Shown piece after piece: positions 1-6,859 of a DNA stretch of 36,551 nucleotides. The DNA is from Candidatus Pacearchaeota archaeon. Its GTDB lineage: Archaea > Nanobdellota > Nanobdellia > Pacearchaeales > GW2011-AR1. The notes under the pieces are model-generated. The model worked only from the letters and a program-made list of their open reading frames with translations, did no database searches and had not been told where the DNA came from. Position 1 is the first letter of the stretch. Each line of letters begins with the position of its first letter. A program made the translations under genes and the position numbers. The stretch spans positions 1 to 36,551 of the forward strand of contig JAFCDB010000003.1 in NCBI GenBank assembly GCA_017609885.1. The letters run 5' to 3'.

Positions 1-1
1 G

Positions 2-136
2 CGAAGAGTGATTTACAATTTTGTTAATCCGCATCAGGAATTGCAGGGAAGAACTCCTGCAGAGGAAGCTGGGATTGATTTGGAGTTGGAGAGAAATAAA
101 TTGTTGAGTTTGATCATTTATTTGGCAAATCGATGA
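2..136 (+). CDS. Transposase C-terminal fragment (DDE family), cut by window start
   Basis: The reading frame is open from the first base and ends at TGA 134-136, giving 44 residues. It contains YNFVNPHQELQGRTPAEEAGI-like text (positions about 5-24), which matches the C-terminal signature of DDE transposases of the IS6/IS240-like and related archaeal groups (YNF.RPH..L.G.TPAE.AGI). The catalytic residues would lie upstream of the window, so intactness cannot be judged. An 8-base inverted repeat (132-139 with 184-191) begins inside the stop codon region and may be the end of the insertion sequence or a terminator hairpin. The family name is inferred from this short motif only. Confidence 0.6.
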   Translation, partial: RRVIYNFVNPHQELQGRTPAEEAGIDLELERNKLLSLIIYLANR

Positions 137-191
137 GGTGACGAGAACTTGACAGTATCCCAACATAACAATCTTTAAAAATGACCTCATC
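132..191. repeat. Inverted repeat after the transposase fragment
   Basis: GATGAGGT at 132-139 is the exact reverse complement of ACCTCATC at 184-191. The arms enclose 44 bases that include the TATA-like box of pyrE. It could be part of an insertion-sequence end, a weak terminator, or chance. Confidence 0.3.
173..181 (+). promoter_or_regulatory. TATA-like box for pyrEF
   Basis: CTTTAAAAA is centred 26 bases upstream of the ATG at 203, the distance expected for a leaderless archaeal transcript. No Shine-Dalgarno sequence precedes the ATG. Confidence 0.55.
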
Positions 192-202
192 ATATTTTAC
201 TT

Positions 203-1033
203 ATGACAAATAAAGAAGGGCTAGAAGAAATTGCAAAAACAATTATTAATTCTGGTGCTTGTGAGATAAAAGATATTGATGGGGGCCAGGAACCTTTTAT
301 TTATACAACAGGGAATAGGGGTCCAGGATACTTAATGATTAAGGGTCTTGTGGGCCAACCAGCTGTTTTAAAGTTTTTAACCAAACAACTTGCATATAAA
401 GTTGTAGATGAAGCAGAATTTGATTTTATTGAAGGAAATGCTACAGGAGGGATGATTCCTGGATGGCAATTAAGAAATGATGTTTCTGAAATTTTAGGTA
501 AAGAAATTCCGTTCTGTTATTTAAGGGGATCAAGAAAAGAAGGAGGACATGGGGAACTTATAACAGGAGATAGAAATAATCCTTTAATTAAAAAAGGCAT
601 GAAAGCATTAGTTGTTGAAGAACTTGTAAATTATGCGGGTACAACAGGTAATGCAGCAGAAGAGTTTAGGGCAGCAGGCTATCCAGTTTCACATGCAGCA
701 TGTATTTTTTCTTATGATCATGGAGAATCAAATGCAAGATTAAGAGAAAAAGATATTACCTTGGTACCATTAATAACTCTTCCTCAACTATTAGATGTTT
801 CTGAATCAGGAAATTTAATTTCTCAAAATTCTATTCAATCTTATAGAGATTTTTTAAAAGACCCCTTGGGATGGCAATTAAGTAGAAGCTTAGTTGTTCC
901 AACAGACACAGCAAAAAGAGCAATAGAAAGAGGTTATCAGATGAGAGAACTTTCAAAAGATGAAGCTCTAAAATTAGGTGCCCCACAAGGAAAACTTAAT
1001 GAAGGTTTAGTTTATTGGACCAAGGAGGAATAA
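203..1033 (+). CDS. pyrE: Orotate phosphoribosyltransferase-like protein (PyrE), divergent
   Basis: This would join orotate to PRPP to form OMP, the fifth step of UMP synthesis, in the cytoplasm. The PRPP-binding loop is seen as ALVVEELVNYAGTT (about residues 135-148; the usual form is VVEDVxTTGxS, so the acidic pair is EE and the loop is altered). The catalytic-loop region is YLRGSRKEGGHGE (about 106-118). A phosphate-binding ATGG follows FIEGN near residue 80. At 276 residues it is longer than the usual 180-230, with a C-terminal extension of about 60 residues of unknown role. The stop codon abuts the ATG of pyrF, so the two are cotranscribed. The start is supported by the TATA-like box 26 bases upstream. 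The family call is firm; the exact substrate is inferred from pyrF next door. Confidence 0.8.
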   Translation: MTNKEGLEEIAKTIINSGACEIKDIDGGQEPFIYTTGNRGPGYLMIKGLVGQPAVLKFLTKQLAYKVVDEAEFDFIEGNATGGMIPGWQLRNDVSEILGKEIPFCYLRGSRKEGGHGELITGDRNNPLIKKGMKALVVEELVNYAGTTGNAAEEFRAAGYPVSHAACIFSYDHGESNARLREKDITLVPLITLPQLLDVSESGNLISQNSIQSYRDFLKDPLGWQLSRSLVVPTDTAKRAIERGYQMRELSKDEALKLGAPQGKLNEGLVYWTKEE

Positions 1034-1738
1034 ATGGCAAAACCTTTTCTTTTTGTAGGATTAGATTATCAAGAGCCTAATAAAGTTTTAGATTTAGCCG
1101 AGGAATTATCACAAATAGATAGAGATAATTTTGGATATAAGTTAAACTTAGATTTTATTATTAATTCCGTATTAACAGGAAATTGTGAACCTTTTGAGAG
1201 AGTTATGGGGTTAGGAAAACCAATATTCGCAGATTTAAAAATGTGGAATGGAAAAAGGACTATGCAATCAATTACAGCAGGATTAGTTCAAAGAGGAGTT
1301 AATTATTTTAATCTTTATTCTTTAGCAGACAAACCTTTTTTAGAATCTGTTGTTAAGTCCACAGAGGGTACTAATACTAAGGTTTTAGGAGTTACAGTTT
1401 TGACTCATTATGATGAAGATTATTGTCAAAGAATGAGAAGCTGTTCTTTTAATGAAGCTGTAAGAAGAGATGCTGAAACTGCTTATAATGCAGGTTGTCA
1501 TGGAATTATATTACCTGGAACAATGTTGGAAGAAATTAAAGATATACCAGCAGAAAAACTTGTTCCTGCTGTTAGACCTGATTGGTATGGGAAAACAGGA
1601 GATAATTTTCAAAAACAAGAGACTTCTGTGAGGGAAGCAATTGCAGGAGGAGCTAATCTTTTGGTTTGTAGTAGCCCTGTAAGAAAAAGTCCAGATAGAA
1701 AAGAAGCTCTAATAAAAACTCTTGATGAAATGAATTAG
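1034..1738 (+). CDS. pyrF: Orotidine 5'-phosphate decarboxylase-like protein (PyrF), altered active site
   Basis: OMP decarboxylase makes UMP from OMP and is a TIM barrel. The N-terminal GLDYQ holds the first Asp (D11), YKLNL gives the Lys (K36), and the signature appears as DLKMWN (D67, K69, N72). The family signature is DxKxxD; here the last Asp, one of the four catalytic charges and normally supplied across the dimer, is Asn. The C-terminal phosphate-binding part also differs: CSSPVRKSP replaces the usual VGRxI. The length of 234 residues is normal. It directly follows pyrE with no gap, which supports a role in the same pathway. It may be a divergent decarboxylase, or a TIM-barrel relative with changed chemistry. 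Confidence 0.75.
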   Translation: MAKPFLFVGLDYQEPNKVLDLAEELSQIDRDNFGYKLNLDFIINSVLTGNCEPFERVMGLGKPIFADLKMWNGKRTMQSITAGLVQRGVNYFNLYSLADKPFLESVVKSTEGTNTKVLGVTVLTHYDEDYCQRMRSCSFNEAVRRDAETAYNAGCHGIILPGTMLEEIKDIPAEKLVPAVRPDWYGKTGDNFQKQETSVREAIAGGANLLVCSSPVRKSPDRKEALIKTLDEMN

Positions 1739-2226
1739 AATAAATTTCTTGCTAACTTGATTATTTTTAATTGTCCATAATTTTTTTCAACATCCTCACA
1801 CAATCTCTTTAAATGTGATTGATGTTCTTTCATTCTCTCTAGTTCCATCCAAGTTCCATCAAGAAGATTGCTGGTTTTGTCATATAACTTTAGAAGTCTA
1901 ACTTCTTTATCCTTGCTCCATAAATTACTCCATTCTTGTTCAGAAGAATCAAAAGTCATATCTGAAACCAAAGATCTAACTCTCTCTGAAAGCCAATTAG
2001 GTAATTCCTTATTTGTGTCTTCAAGAACATCGTGATAAAGTAAAGCTTGGCCTCCTGATTTTCTAATTTTTTCTGGTAATAAAGTTTCTTGCAAAATCAT
2101 TGTAGCACACCAGATAGGATGCACATAATAAGGAGTTTTATTGTCCCACTTTCTTACTTGTGCTACTCCTAGCTTATTCAAATTTGTATGCGAATTAATA
2201 ATGTATTCTATATCTCTTAATTCCAT
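1735..2226 (-). CDS. HD-domain hydrolase, RelA/SpoT (MESH1)-like
   Basis: This protein of 163 residues has the metal-binding pattern of HD phosphohydrolases: YVHP (H36), LLYHDVLEDT (H65-D66 followed by ED) and LLKLYDKTSNL (Asp near residue 117). HDVxEDT and the K..D..xNL motif are typical of (p)ppGpp hydrolases and MESH1-like single-domain enzymes. No synthetase domain is present. The true substrate may be another nucleotide. The gene runs opposite to pyrF and overlaps its end by four bases. A TATA-like box, AGTATAAAT read leftward, lies near 2240-2250. The fold is well supported and the substrate is inferred. Confidence 0.65.
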   Translation of the reverse strand: MELRDIEYIINSHTNLNKLGVAQVRKWDNKTPYYVHPIWCATMILQETLLPEKIRKSGGQALLYHDVLEDTNKELPNWLSERVRSLVSDMTFDSSEQEWSNLWSKDKEVRLLKLYDKTSNLLDGTWMELERMKEHQSHLKRLCEDVEKNYGQLKIIKLARNLF

Positions 2227-2368
2227 AAAAAAGGGTTAATTTATACTTAAAATAATTTTCTACTTTCTTTTACACATATAAGAGATTTAATATCTGCAAA
2301 TTCACCTAAATTAAGTAATAAAAAATTCTAAGATAATTTTAAAAGTGACATTTAACTTTGTTACAGAG

Positions 2369-3016
2369 ATGATAGATCCACATGTGCATTGTAGAGATTG
2401 GAATTAAAGTCACAAAGAAACTATAGAACATGCTTTATATGTTGCAGAGCAAATTGGTTTAAGTGGAATATTTGATATGCCTAATACTGATCCTTCAATT
2501 AATTCGAGAGAGACTATAAAAAGAAGATTGGAGGATGCACGAAAAGTTGGGAGTCCTGTTTTAACTAATAAAGTAGGTGGCTTATTTGGAACTGGGATAA
2601 TTCCTATGGGATTAAAATGTGTTAGAGAAGTAAGACAAGCAGTTGGAGATGAGATTCCAATAATTGGTATGGGAGGAATAAGAACTGTTAGAGACATTGA
2701 AGAATATGCTAAATCTGGAGCAACTATTTTTGGTATTGGAAGTGGTTTAGCTGGAATGACTGATGAAAAGATAAGAAGATACTTTTCAGCAATCGTAAAT
2801 GATTTAAGAAGTAATGGACAATCTGATGCATCTTTAACTTTTTTACAAGAAGTTGATATGAATTATAGAAAAGTTGGAATTGAAGATATATTAACCACTG
2901 GATGTGATTTTAAAATATTTAAGACTAATATATCTCTGCAAGCAGGTCCTGAACACTTTCTTTTTTTATCTCTTAATATTTTTAACACTTTCCCATCCAA
3001 CCACAAAAAAATTTAA
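2369..3016 (+). pseudogene. Fused remnant: dihydroorotase start joined to dihydroorotate dehydrogenase end
   Basis: Reading from ATG 2369 (or GTG 2345) gives MIDPHVHCRDWN, a TAA stop at 2405, then SHKETIEHALYVAEQIGLSG and FDMPNTDPS. This is the N-terminus of PyrC, with the zinc ligands DPHVH and the MPNTxP motif. After about residue 60 the frame switches abruptly to the end of PyrD: PVLTNKVGGL, a PIIGMGGIR phosphate-binding loop and GATIFGIGSG. The missing middle equals the PyrC C-terminus plus the PyrD N-terminus, as expected if a deletion joined two adjacent genes. The in-frame ochre codon would block translation from the PyrC start, although ATG 2477 could still open a 179-residue product with no complete active site. 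It sits beside pyrEF, so a former pyr cluster has decayed. Confidence 0.8.
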
Positions 3017-3052
3017 AAACCCTCTCGTCTTTCTCAAATTGCAAAAAAGAAA

Positions 3053-3205
3053 ATGGTGAAAAAGTGCATTTATTGTTCGCGAGGAATTAGCGAAGAGAGT
3101 GTGGTGGATTTTTGTGAAAATTGTGGGGTAGGGGTTTGGGGGCATAAAATGTTCAGAGCAATTGTGCAAAACATGGAGGAGGCGCGGGCAAAGGGGGATA
3201 TTTAA
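3053..3205 (+). CDS. Small zinc-ribbon protein of an archaeal conserved type
   Basis: This 50-residue protein begins MVKKCIYC and has two CxxC pairs, CIYC (C5, C8) and CENC (C21, C24), so it should bind one zinc ion. The GVWGxKMFxAIVxNMExAR stretch after the second pair resembles a small conserved archaeal zinc-ribbon family whose function I do not know. A TATA-like box (ATTTAAAAA, 3010-3018) lies about 38 bases before the ATG. It is short, but the paired cysteines and the conserved tail make it a likely real gene. Confidence 0.65.
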   Translation: MVKKCIYCSRGISEESVVDFCENCGVGVWGHKMFRAIVQNMEEARAKGDI

Positions 3206-3245
3206 TCACATAAATATTTATAAAATAAAGTTTGTAAGAAAAGCG

Positions 3246-3506
3246 ATGAAAGATGAAGATCCTGGAAATGGACAAGTTCATGTTAAAAATTTAGCTAACT
3301 ATACAAAGGGATTAACAAAAGAGGATATTGCTAGAGACTATAGAAAAGGAATATTAAGAAGTTTAAAAAGATTGAACCACGAGGCTCAAGGAGTTCGGCC
3401 TAATTTGAGAGTTAAGGAATTTGATGAAAATTTATCTAAACTTCAAGATGGATTGAAAGAAGCAAGAGAATATGAAAGGGAAAGAAGGAAACAATTGAAA
3501 TTTTAA
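3246..3506 (+). CDS. Hypothetical basic protein, 86 residues
   Basis: The open frame extends upstream to 3162, but that part overlaps the zinc-ribbon gene. The ATG at 3246 has a clear TATA-like box (ATTTATAAAA, 3216-3225) about 25 bases before it, so this start is chosen. The product is rich in Lys, Arg and Glu, has a predicted long helix over the C-terminal half (DENLSKLQDGLKEAREYERERRKQ), and no membrane segment or cysteine. No family is recognised. A nucleic-acid or ribosome association is possible from its charge, but this is only inference. Confidence 0.55.
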   Translation: MKDEDPGNGQVHVKNLANYTKGLTKEDIARDYRKGILRSLKRLNHEAQGVRPNLRVKEFDENLSKLQDGLKEAREYERERRKQLKF

Positions 3507-3524
3507 TTTTGAATAAAAATAATT

Positions 3525-3728
3525 TTATTTAGAATAATGATAGACTATTCCTGAATTACATTGAAAAGAAACAGGACGAATATTTCCCTGGCAACTTTCT
3601 TGAAGTTTTTTAGCCATATACATTGCCCTTCCAACTACAGAACTTTCTACAGAATTCACAACAGTTTCAAAATCTGCAGGTTTTGGAAATTCATAGTCTT
3701 GCCTCATATTTAAATTAGTAAAATACAT
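3525..3728 (-). CDS. Hypothetical protein, 67 residues
   Basis: An unrecognised small protein with two cysteines (CQGNIRPVSFQC) and a helical middle (AMYMAKKLQESC). It is divergent from the ribosomal cluster; a weak TATA-like box (CTTAAATC read leftward, near 3755-3763) lies about 30 bases upstream and overlaps the promoter zone of rpl21e. No overlapping gene competes for this stretch. It is moderately likely to be real. Confidence 0.45.
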   Translation of the reverse strand: MYFTNLNMRQDYEFPKPADFETVVNSVESSVVGRAMYMAKKLQESCQGNIRPVSFQCNSGIVYHYSK

Positions 3729-3804
3729 TTTATAATTATTGTTGTTGTGAAAATTGATTTAAGAAAGACTTTTAAAGTCACTATTTTTAAGATAATTAGA
3801 TAAA

Positions 3805-4071
3805 ATGGGAAAAAGAAAAAAGATGAGGGAGCGGGGCAAGGTTAGGTTTAGTGAATACTTTAAGGAGTTGAAAGAAGGAGATAAGGTTGCTGTGAAGAGA
3901 GAGCAATCGGTTGATGCGAGTTTTCCAAAGCGGATTCAAGGCAGGACTGGAACTGTCAAGGGCAAGAGAGGGAAGAGTTTGGTTGTAAATTTAAAGGAAT
4001 TTGCAAAGGAAAAAATATTTATAATTAGTCCTATTCATTTAAAGAAGATAAAATCAGGAGAAGAGAAATGA
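3805..4071 (+). CDS. rpl21e: Ribosomal protein L21e
   Basis: A large-subunit protein found in archaea and eukaryotes, 88 residues. The family pattern is visible: FSEYFKELKEGDKVAVKRE, then FPKRIQGRTGTVKGKRGKSLVVNL and the C-terminal ISPIHLKKIK. It opens the cluster L21e-rpoF-DUF655-S13-S4-S11. TATA-like sequence CTTTTAAAG (3769-3777) is about 32 bases before the ATG. Its stop overlaps the ATG of rpoF by four bases, consistent with translational coupling. Confidence 0.93.
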   Translation: MGKRKKMRERGKVRFSEYFKELKEGDKVAVKREQSVDASFPKRIQGRTGTVKGKRGKSLVVNLKEFAKEKIFIISPIHLKKIKSGEEK

Positions 4072-4373
4072 TAAAAGAAATGAAACCGCTGACATTGGCA
4101 GAAGCAAAACAGTTAGTTAACGCTAACAAAATTGAAAATGAAGAGATTCAGAAATATTTTAAGAAGTTTATGAAGTTGAAGGCAAAAGATGTTGCAGAGA
4201 TGAAGAAAGAATTAGAAGCGCTTGATAATCATAAAGTTAAACCAGAGCATATTGTGAAAGTTATTGATTTTCTTCCAGAGGATGCTTCTGATATTAATAA
4301 AATATTCAACGATGTGAGTTTAGATGAAAATGAAATTAAACAAATCACAGATATTGTTAGGAAATTTAAGTAA
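4068..4373 (+). CDS. rpoF: DNA-directed RNA polymerase subunit F (Rpb4-like)
   Basis: RpoF pairs with RpoE to form the RNA polymerase stalk that binds nascent RNA and helps opening of the promoter. The 101-residue all-helical protein shows the family order: PLTLAEAKQLV at the start, a charged central helix (KKFMKLKAKDVAEMKKELEAL) and the C-terminal HRDC-like part IVKVIDFLPEDASDINKIF. The gene overlaps rpl21e by four bases and is two bases from the DUF655 gene, which is the standard archaeal order. Confidence 0.9.
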   Translation: MIKEMKPLTLAEAKQLVNANKIENEEIQKYFKKFMKLKAKDVAEMKKELEALDNHKVKPEHIVKVIDFLPEDASDINKIFNDVSLDENEIKQITDIVRKFK

Positions 4374-4375
4374 AA

Positions 4376-4915
4376 ATGGCGCAGAAAGAAGAATATGCAA
4401 TCATCTTAGACTACCTGCCTTATGGTTATCCGCTCGACGGGAAAATGAGGCCGTTAGCCCAGGCTATAGGTGAGAAAGGGCTTACATTATTGCAATTAAT
4501 TCCTCGAAAAGGTGTTTCTTTGGAATTAAAGGAAAAAGTTTATATTGGAGACGGGAAAAGAGAAAAAATTTATTATATTATGGGGCGGTTGCCTTCAAAT
4601 AAATTGACAGAAAATGCAAAGTTCCAGTTAGATGAATTTATTGAGGGAATTGTTAAAGAAAAGGAAAAGGAATTTGTTGATTTTTTTAATACAGCTGAAG
4701 CAATTAATACTCGTGTCCATCAGATTGAGCTTTTGCCTGGATATGGGAAAAAACACATGCAAGAAATCTTAAAGGCGAGAGAAAGTAAAAAATTTGTGAG
4801 TTTTGAAGATATAAAAAAAAGAATCCCGAGTTTGCCTGATCCAAAGTCAGCTGTAAAGAAAAGAATCATTCATGAGATTTCTGAAAATGAGAGAAACAGG
4901 ATTTTTGTAATTTAA
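4376..4915 (+). CDS. DUF655 family protein (conserved archaeal nucleic-acid-binding protein)
   Basis: A 179-residue protein of the DUF655 family, almost always placed between rpoF and ribosomal or RNA-modification genes in archaea. It begins EEYAIILDYLPYGYP and has the IGDGKREKIYYIMGRL stretch (an OB-like region, about 58-73). Near the C-terminus LLPGYGKKHMQEILKARESKKFVSFEDIKKRIP is a helix-hairpin-helix-like segment (about 118-150). The molecular role is not known to me; position suggests RNA or translation. Two bases separate it from rpoF and one base from rps13. Confidence 0.85.
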   Translation: MAQKEEYAIILDYLPYGYPLDGKMRPLAQAIGEKGLTLLQLIPRKGVSLELKEKVYIGDGKREKIYYIMGRLPSNKLTENAKFQLDEFIEGIVKEKEKEFVDFFNTAEAINTRVHQIELLPGYGKKHMQEILKARESKKFVSFEDIKKRIPSLPDPKSAVKKRIIHEISENERNRIFVI

Positions 4916-4916
4916 A

Positions 4917-5453
4917 ATGGCGAAGACACAAAAAGTGAAAGATAAAGGATATAAAACTCCTGAGAAAAAGGCTGTTGAAGAAAAAAAACGGCCGGTTGAG
5001 AGAGTTGAGAATCTTATTAGAATTATGTCGACAGATATTCCTGCGAGTAGGAATATTTATGCAGGACTGACAAAAATTAAAGGAGTAAGTTTTGCAATGT
5101 CGAATGCAGTTTGCCATATTTTGAAGTTGAATAAAAATAGGAAAATTGAATCGTTGAGTGAAGAAGAAATTGATAAAATTACAGAGGCAATTCAAAATCC
5201 AAAGATTGCGGATTTTATGAAAAATAGGAGATTTGATTTTGATAGTGGAGAGACAAAGCATTTGTCGCTGACTGATTTAGATTTGAGAAAGGAGTTTGAT
5301 ATTAAGAGGTTGAAAAAAATTAAGAGTTATCGAGGGATTCGGCATTCTCGTGGGCTTCCGACGCGAGGACAAAGGACAAAGAGCAATTTTAGGAAGAAAG
5401 GAAAGAACAAGGCAATTGGAGTTAAAACTAAAAAGACAGGTAAGAAAGGATGA
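4917..5453 (+). CDS. rps13: Ribosomal protein S13
   Basis: A small-subunit head protein contacting 16S rRNA and the subunit bridge. The core starts at RIMSTDIPASRNIYAGLTKIKGV (about residues 36-58), followed by the helical linker with SLSEEEIDKI, and ends with the basic tail KSYRGIRHSRGLPTRGQRTKSN and KKKG. At 178 residues it is longer than the usual about 150; the first 35 residues are a Lys/Glu-rich extension. The stop overlaps the ATG of rps4 (ATGA). Confidence 0.93.
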   Translation: MAKTQKVKDKGYKTPEKKAVEEKKRPVERVENLIRIMSTDIPASRNIYAGLTKIKGVSFAMSNAVCHILKLNKNRKIESLSEEEIDKITEAIQNPKIADFMKNRRFDFDSGETKHLSLTDLDLRKEFDIKRLKKIKSYRGIRHSRGLPTRGQRTKSNFRKKGKNKAIGVKTKKTGKKG

Positions 5454-6130
5454 TAAAAAAACATAAAAAATTCAGGAAACCAAAGAAAGCATTTGATACT
5501 GAGAGGATTAAAGATGAGAATGTTGTTGTTGGAAAGTATGGTTTGAAAAATAAAAAGGAACTTTGGAAGGCGAAGGCGAAGCTTGATAATTTTAGAAGGC
5601 AGGCGAAAAAACTTATTGATGCTGATTTAGAAATGCAGGAAGTTTTTTTAATAAAATTACGAGGGCTTGGATTTAAAGTTGATACAACTGCAGAGGTTTT
5701 GGCTCTGACTGAAGAGGATATTTTGAAAAGGAGATTGCAAACAATGGTTTTAAAAAAAGGTATTGCAACAACAGTAAAAGGTGCGCGGCAGATGATTACT
5801 CATAAAAAGATTTTAGTTAATGGAGGAGTTGTGAATATTCCTTCGTATATGGTTAGTGTTGAAGATGAGGGAAAGATTGCGATAAGGAAGAGTGTAAAGG
5901 CAAAGCCAGTTGTGGAGAAAAAGGGAGAGGAGAAAGAAGAAGAGAAAGTTGAGGAAGTGAAAGAAGAAAAGAAGGAAGAGATAAAAGAAGGAGAGAAGAT
6001 TGGAGAGAAGATTGGAGAGAAGATTGGAGAGAAGATTGGAGAAATGAAAGAAGTTGAAAATGTTGAAGAGAAAATAGAAAAACCTGTTGAGGAAAATGTT
6101 GAACTTAAAGTTGAGGGAGGGCGAAAATAA
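5450..6130 (+). CDS. rps4: Ribosomal protein S4 with acidic repetitive C-terminal tail
   Basis: S4 nucleates small-subunit assembly. The N-terminus (KFRKPKKAFDTERI...KYGLKNKKELWKAK) and the S4 RNA-binding domain (RRLQTMVLKKGIATTVKGARQMITHKKILVNGGVV, about 96-130) are typical of archaeal S4. After about residue 155 comes a Glu/Lys-rich tail of about 70 residues that includes four copies of the unit GEKI encoded by a 12-base tandem repeat. Archaeal S4 normally ends near 160-190 residues, so the tail is lineage-specific. The TAATG at its stop overlaps a tiny reading frame before rps11. Confidence 0.92.
   Translation: MIKKHKKFRKPKKAFDTERIKDENVVVGKYGLKNKKELWKAKAKLDNFRRQAKKLIDADLEMQEVFLIKLRGLGFKVDTTAEVLALTEEDILKRRLQTMVLKKGIATTVKGARQMITHKKILVNGGVVNIPSYMVSVEDEGKIAIRKSVKAKPVVEKKGEEKEEEKVEEVKEEKKEEIKEGEKIGEKIGEKIGEKIGEMKEVENVEEKIEKPVEENVELKVEGGRK
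5990..6042 (+). repeat. 12-base tandem repeat inside rps4
   Basis: GGAGAGAAGATT occurs four times without gap (5990-6037) and is followed by a partial copy. It encodes the repeated residues GEKI in the S4 tail. Being in frame, it can expand or contract by four residues without breaking the gene. Confidence 0.9.
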
Positions 6131-6180
6131 TGAAAAAAAGAAACTTTTCAAGATATAAATTCTGGGAGGAATTTACATAA
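6130..6180 (+). CDS. Possible 16-residue leader peptide, copy 1
   Basis: ATG 6130 overlaps the rps4 stop (TAATG) and reads MKKRNFSRYKFWEEFT before TAA 6178-6180. The last nine residues, RYKFWEEFT, are identical to those of the next tiny frame. Translational coupling to rps4 is possible. It could also be an accident of the duplicated leader. Confidence 0.25.
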   Translation: MKKRNFSRYKFWEEFT

Positions 6181-6230
6181 TCAAATGGAGAACATTTTCA
6201 GATATAAATTTTGGGAGGAATTTACATAAT
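6144..6230 (+). repeat. Duplicated promoter/leader block before rps11
   Basis: About 37 bases are duplicated in tandem: 6144-6181 and 6194-6230. Each copy holds a TATA-like GATATAAAT, the Shine-Dalgarno-like GGGAGGA and the end TTTACATAAT. The second copy runs into the ATG of rps11; in the first copy the equivalent codon is ATC. Differences are one base inserted and one C/T change. The second TATA-like box (6202-6209) is about 24 bases from the rps11 ATG. Confidence 0.85.
6185..6229 (+). CDS. Possible 14-residue leader peptide, copy 2
   Basis: ATG 6185 reads MENIFRYKFWEEFT and stops at TAA 6227-6229, overlapping the rps11 ATG at 6229 by one base (TAATG). The coding end RYKFWEEFT repeats copy 1, with one silent change (TTC/TTT). 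Stop-start overlap would allow re-initiation onto rps11. Evidence that it is translated is only the frame conservation. Confidence 0.25.
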   Translation: MENIFRYKFWEEFT

Positions 6231-6615
6231 GGCAGAGAAAAACGAACAGACAGGAGTTTTGAATATTTACGCGACATATAACAACACAATAATCCATGTT
6301 ACTGATTTAACTGGGAATACTATTTCGCGGGTTACTGGTGGGATGGTGACAAAGCAGGACAGATTAAAGGCGAATCCGACAACTGCGATGTTTATTGCAA
6401 AGAAAATTGAAGAAGAATTAAAGGATGTTGGGATAAAAAATCTTTATGTTCGGATGAGAGGCAAGACAGGGAGTCATGGAATTGGACCTGGTGCAAATGC
6501 TGTGATAAGAACTTTGTCAAAAGATGGTTTTAGATTAATTAACATTGCAGACCTTACAAAATTTTCAAGAGGCGGGCCTAAGAAAAAAGGAGGAAGACGA
6601 GGGAGAAGGGTGTAA
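6229..6615 (+). CDS. rps11: Ribosomal protein S11
   Basis: A small-subunit platform protein, 128 residues from ATG 6229. An in-frame ATG-free extension to 6211 exists, but the start MAEKNEQTG fits the family and lies 10 bases after GGGAGG. Family motifs: IYATYNNTIIHVTDLTG, the loop RMRGKTGSHGIGPGANAVIR and the basic end GGPKKKGGRRGRRV. It is separated from rps4 by 98 bases that hold the duplicated leader; in related archaea the two genes usually abut. Confidence 0.93.
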   Translation: MAEKNEQTGVLNIYATYNNTIIHVTDLTGNTISRVTGGMVTKQDRLKANPTTAMFIAKKIEEELKDVGIKNLYVRMRGKTGSHGIGPGANAVIRTLSKDGFRLINIADLTKFSRGGPKKKGGRRGRRV

Positions 6616-6647
6616 AGATTTAAATATAGTGAATTAAGATAAATAAT

Positions 6648-6854
6648 ATGGCAAGGGAATTAACAGAACAACAAGAATCAAGAAGAAAAACAGTAATAGA
6701 GACTGCTAAAAATTCAGGAAGAGTTTATTGTAAAAGAAGAGAAGAACATTTAAGTCCTCAAAAAATTGAGGAACATCAATGTTATATTGGGGGAGATAAT
6801 AAAATATGTTTTTATTGTGTTAAGGTAAGAGGATTTAGTAAGAGCGAACATTAA
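6648..6854 (+). CDS. Small Cys/His protein, 68 residues, unknown
   Basis: Unrecognised protein inserted between rps11 and rpoD. It has C28, H34, H43, C45, C54 and C57 ([25 protein letters not shown]), a layout that could bind one or two zinc ions. The gene has its own TATA-like box TTTAAATATA (6618-6627), about 27 bases before the ATG, so it is probably transcribed independently as a leaderless message. Its stop is six bases from the rpoD ATG. Confidence 0.6.
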   Translation: MARELTEQQESRRKTVIETAKNSGRVYCKRREEHLSPQKIEEHQCYIGGDNKICFYCVKVRGFSKSEH

Positions 6855-6859
6855 TCAAA

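Noticed and set aside
2405-2407. Stop-codon recoding in the PyrC-PyrD frame
   Set aside because: TAA is used as a normal stop in many genes here, and the product would still lack both active sites.
2966-3169. Minus-strand ORF over the pseudogene end and zinc protein
   Set aside because: It is antisense to the CxxC protein, which has a better pattern and promoter.
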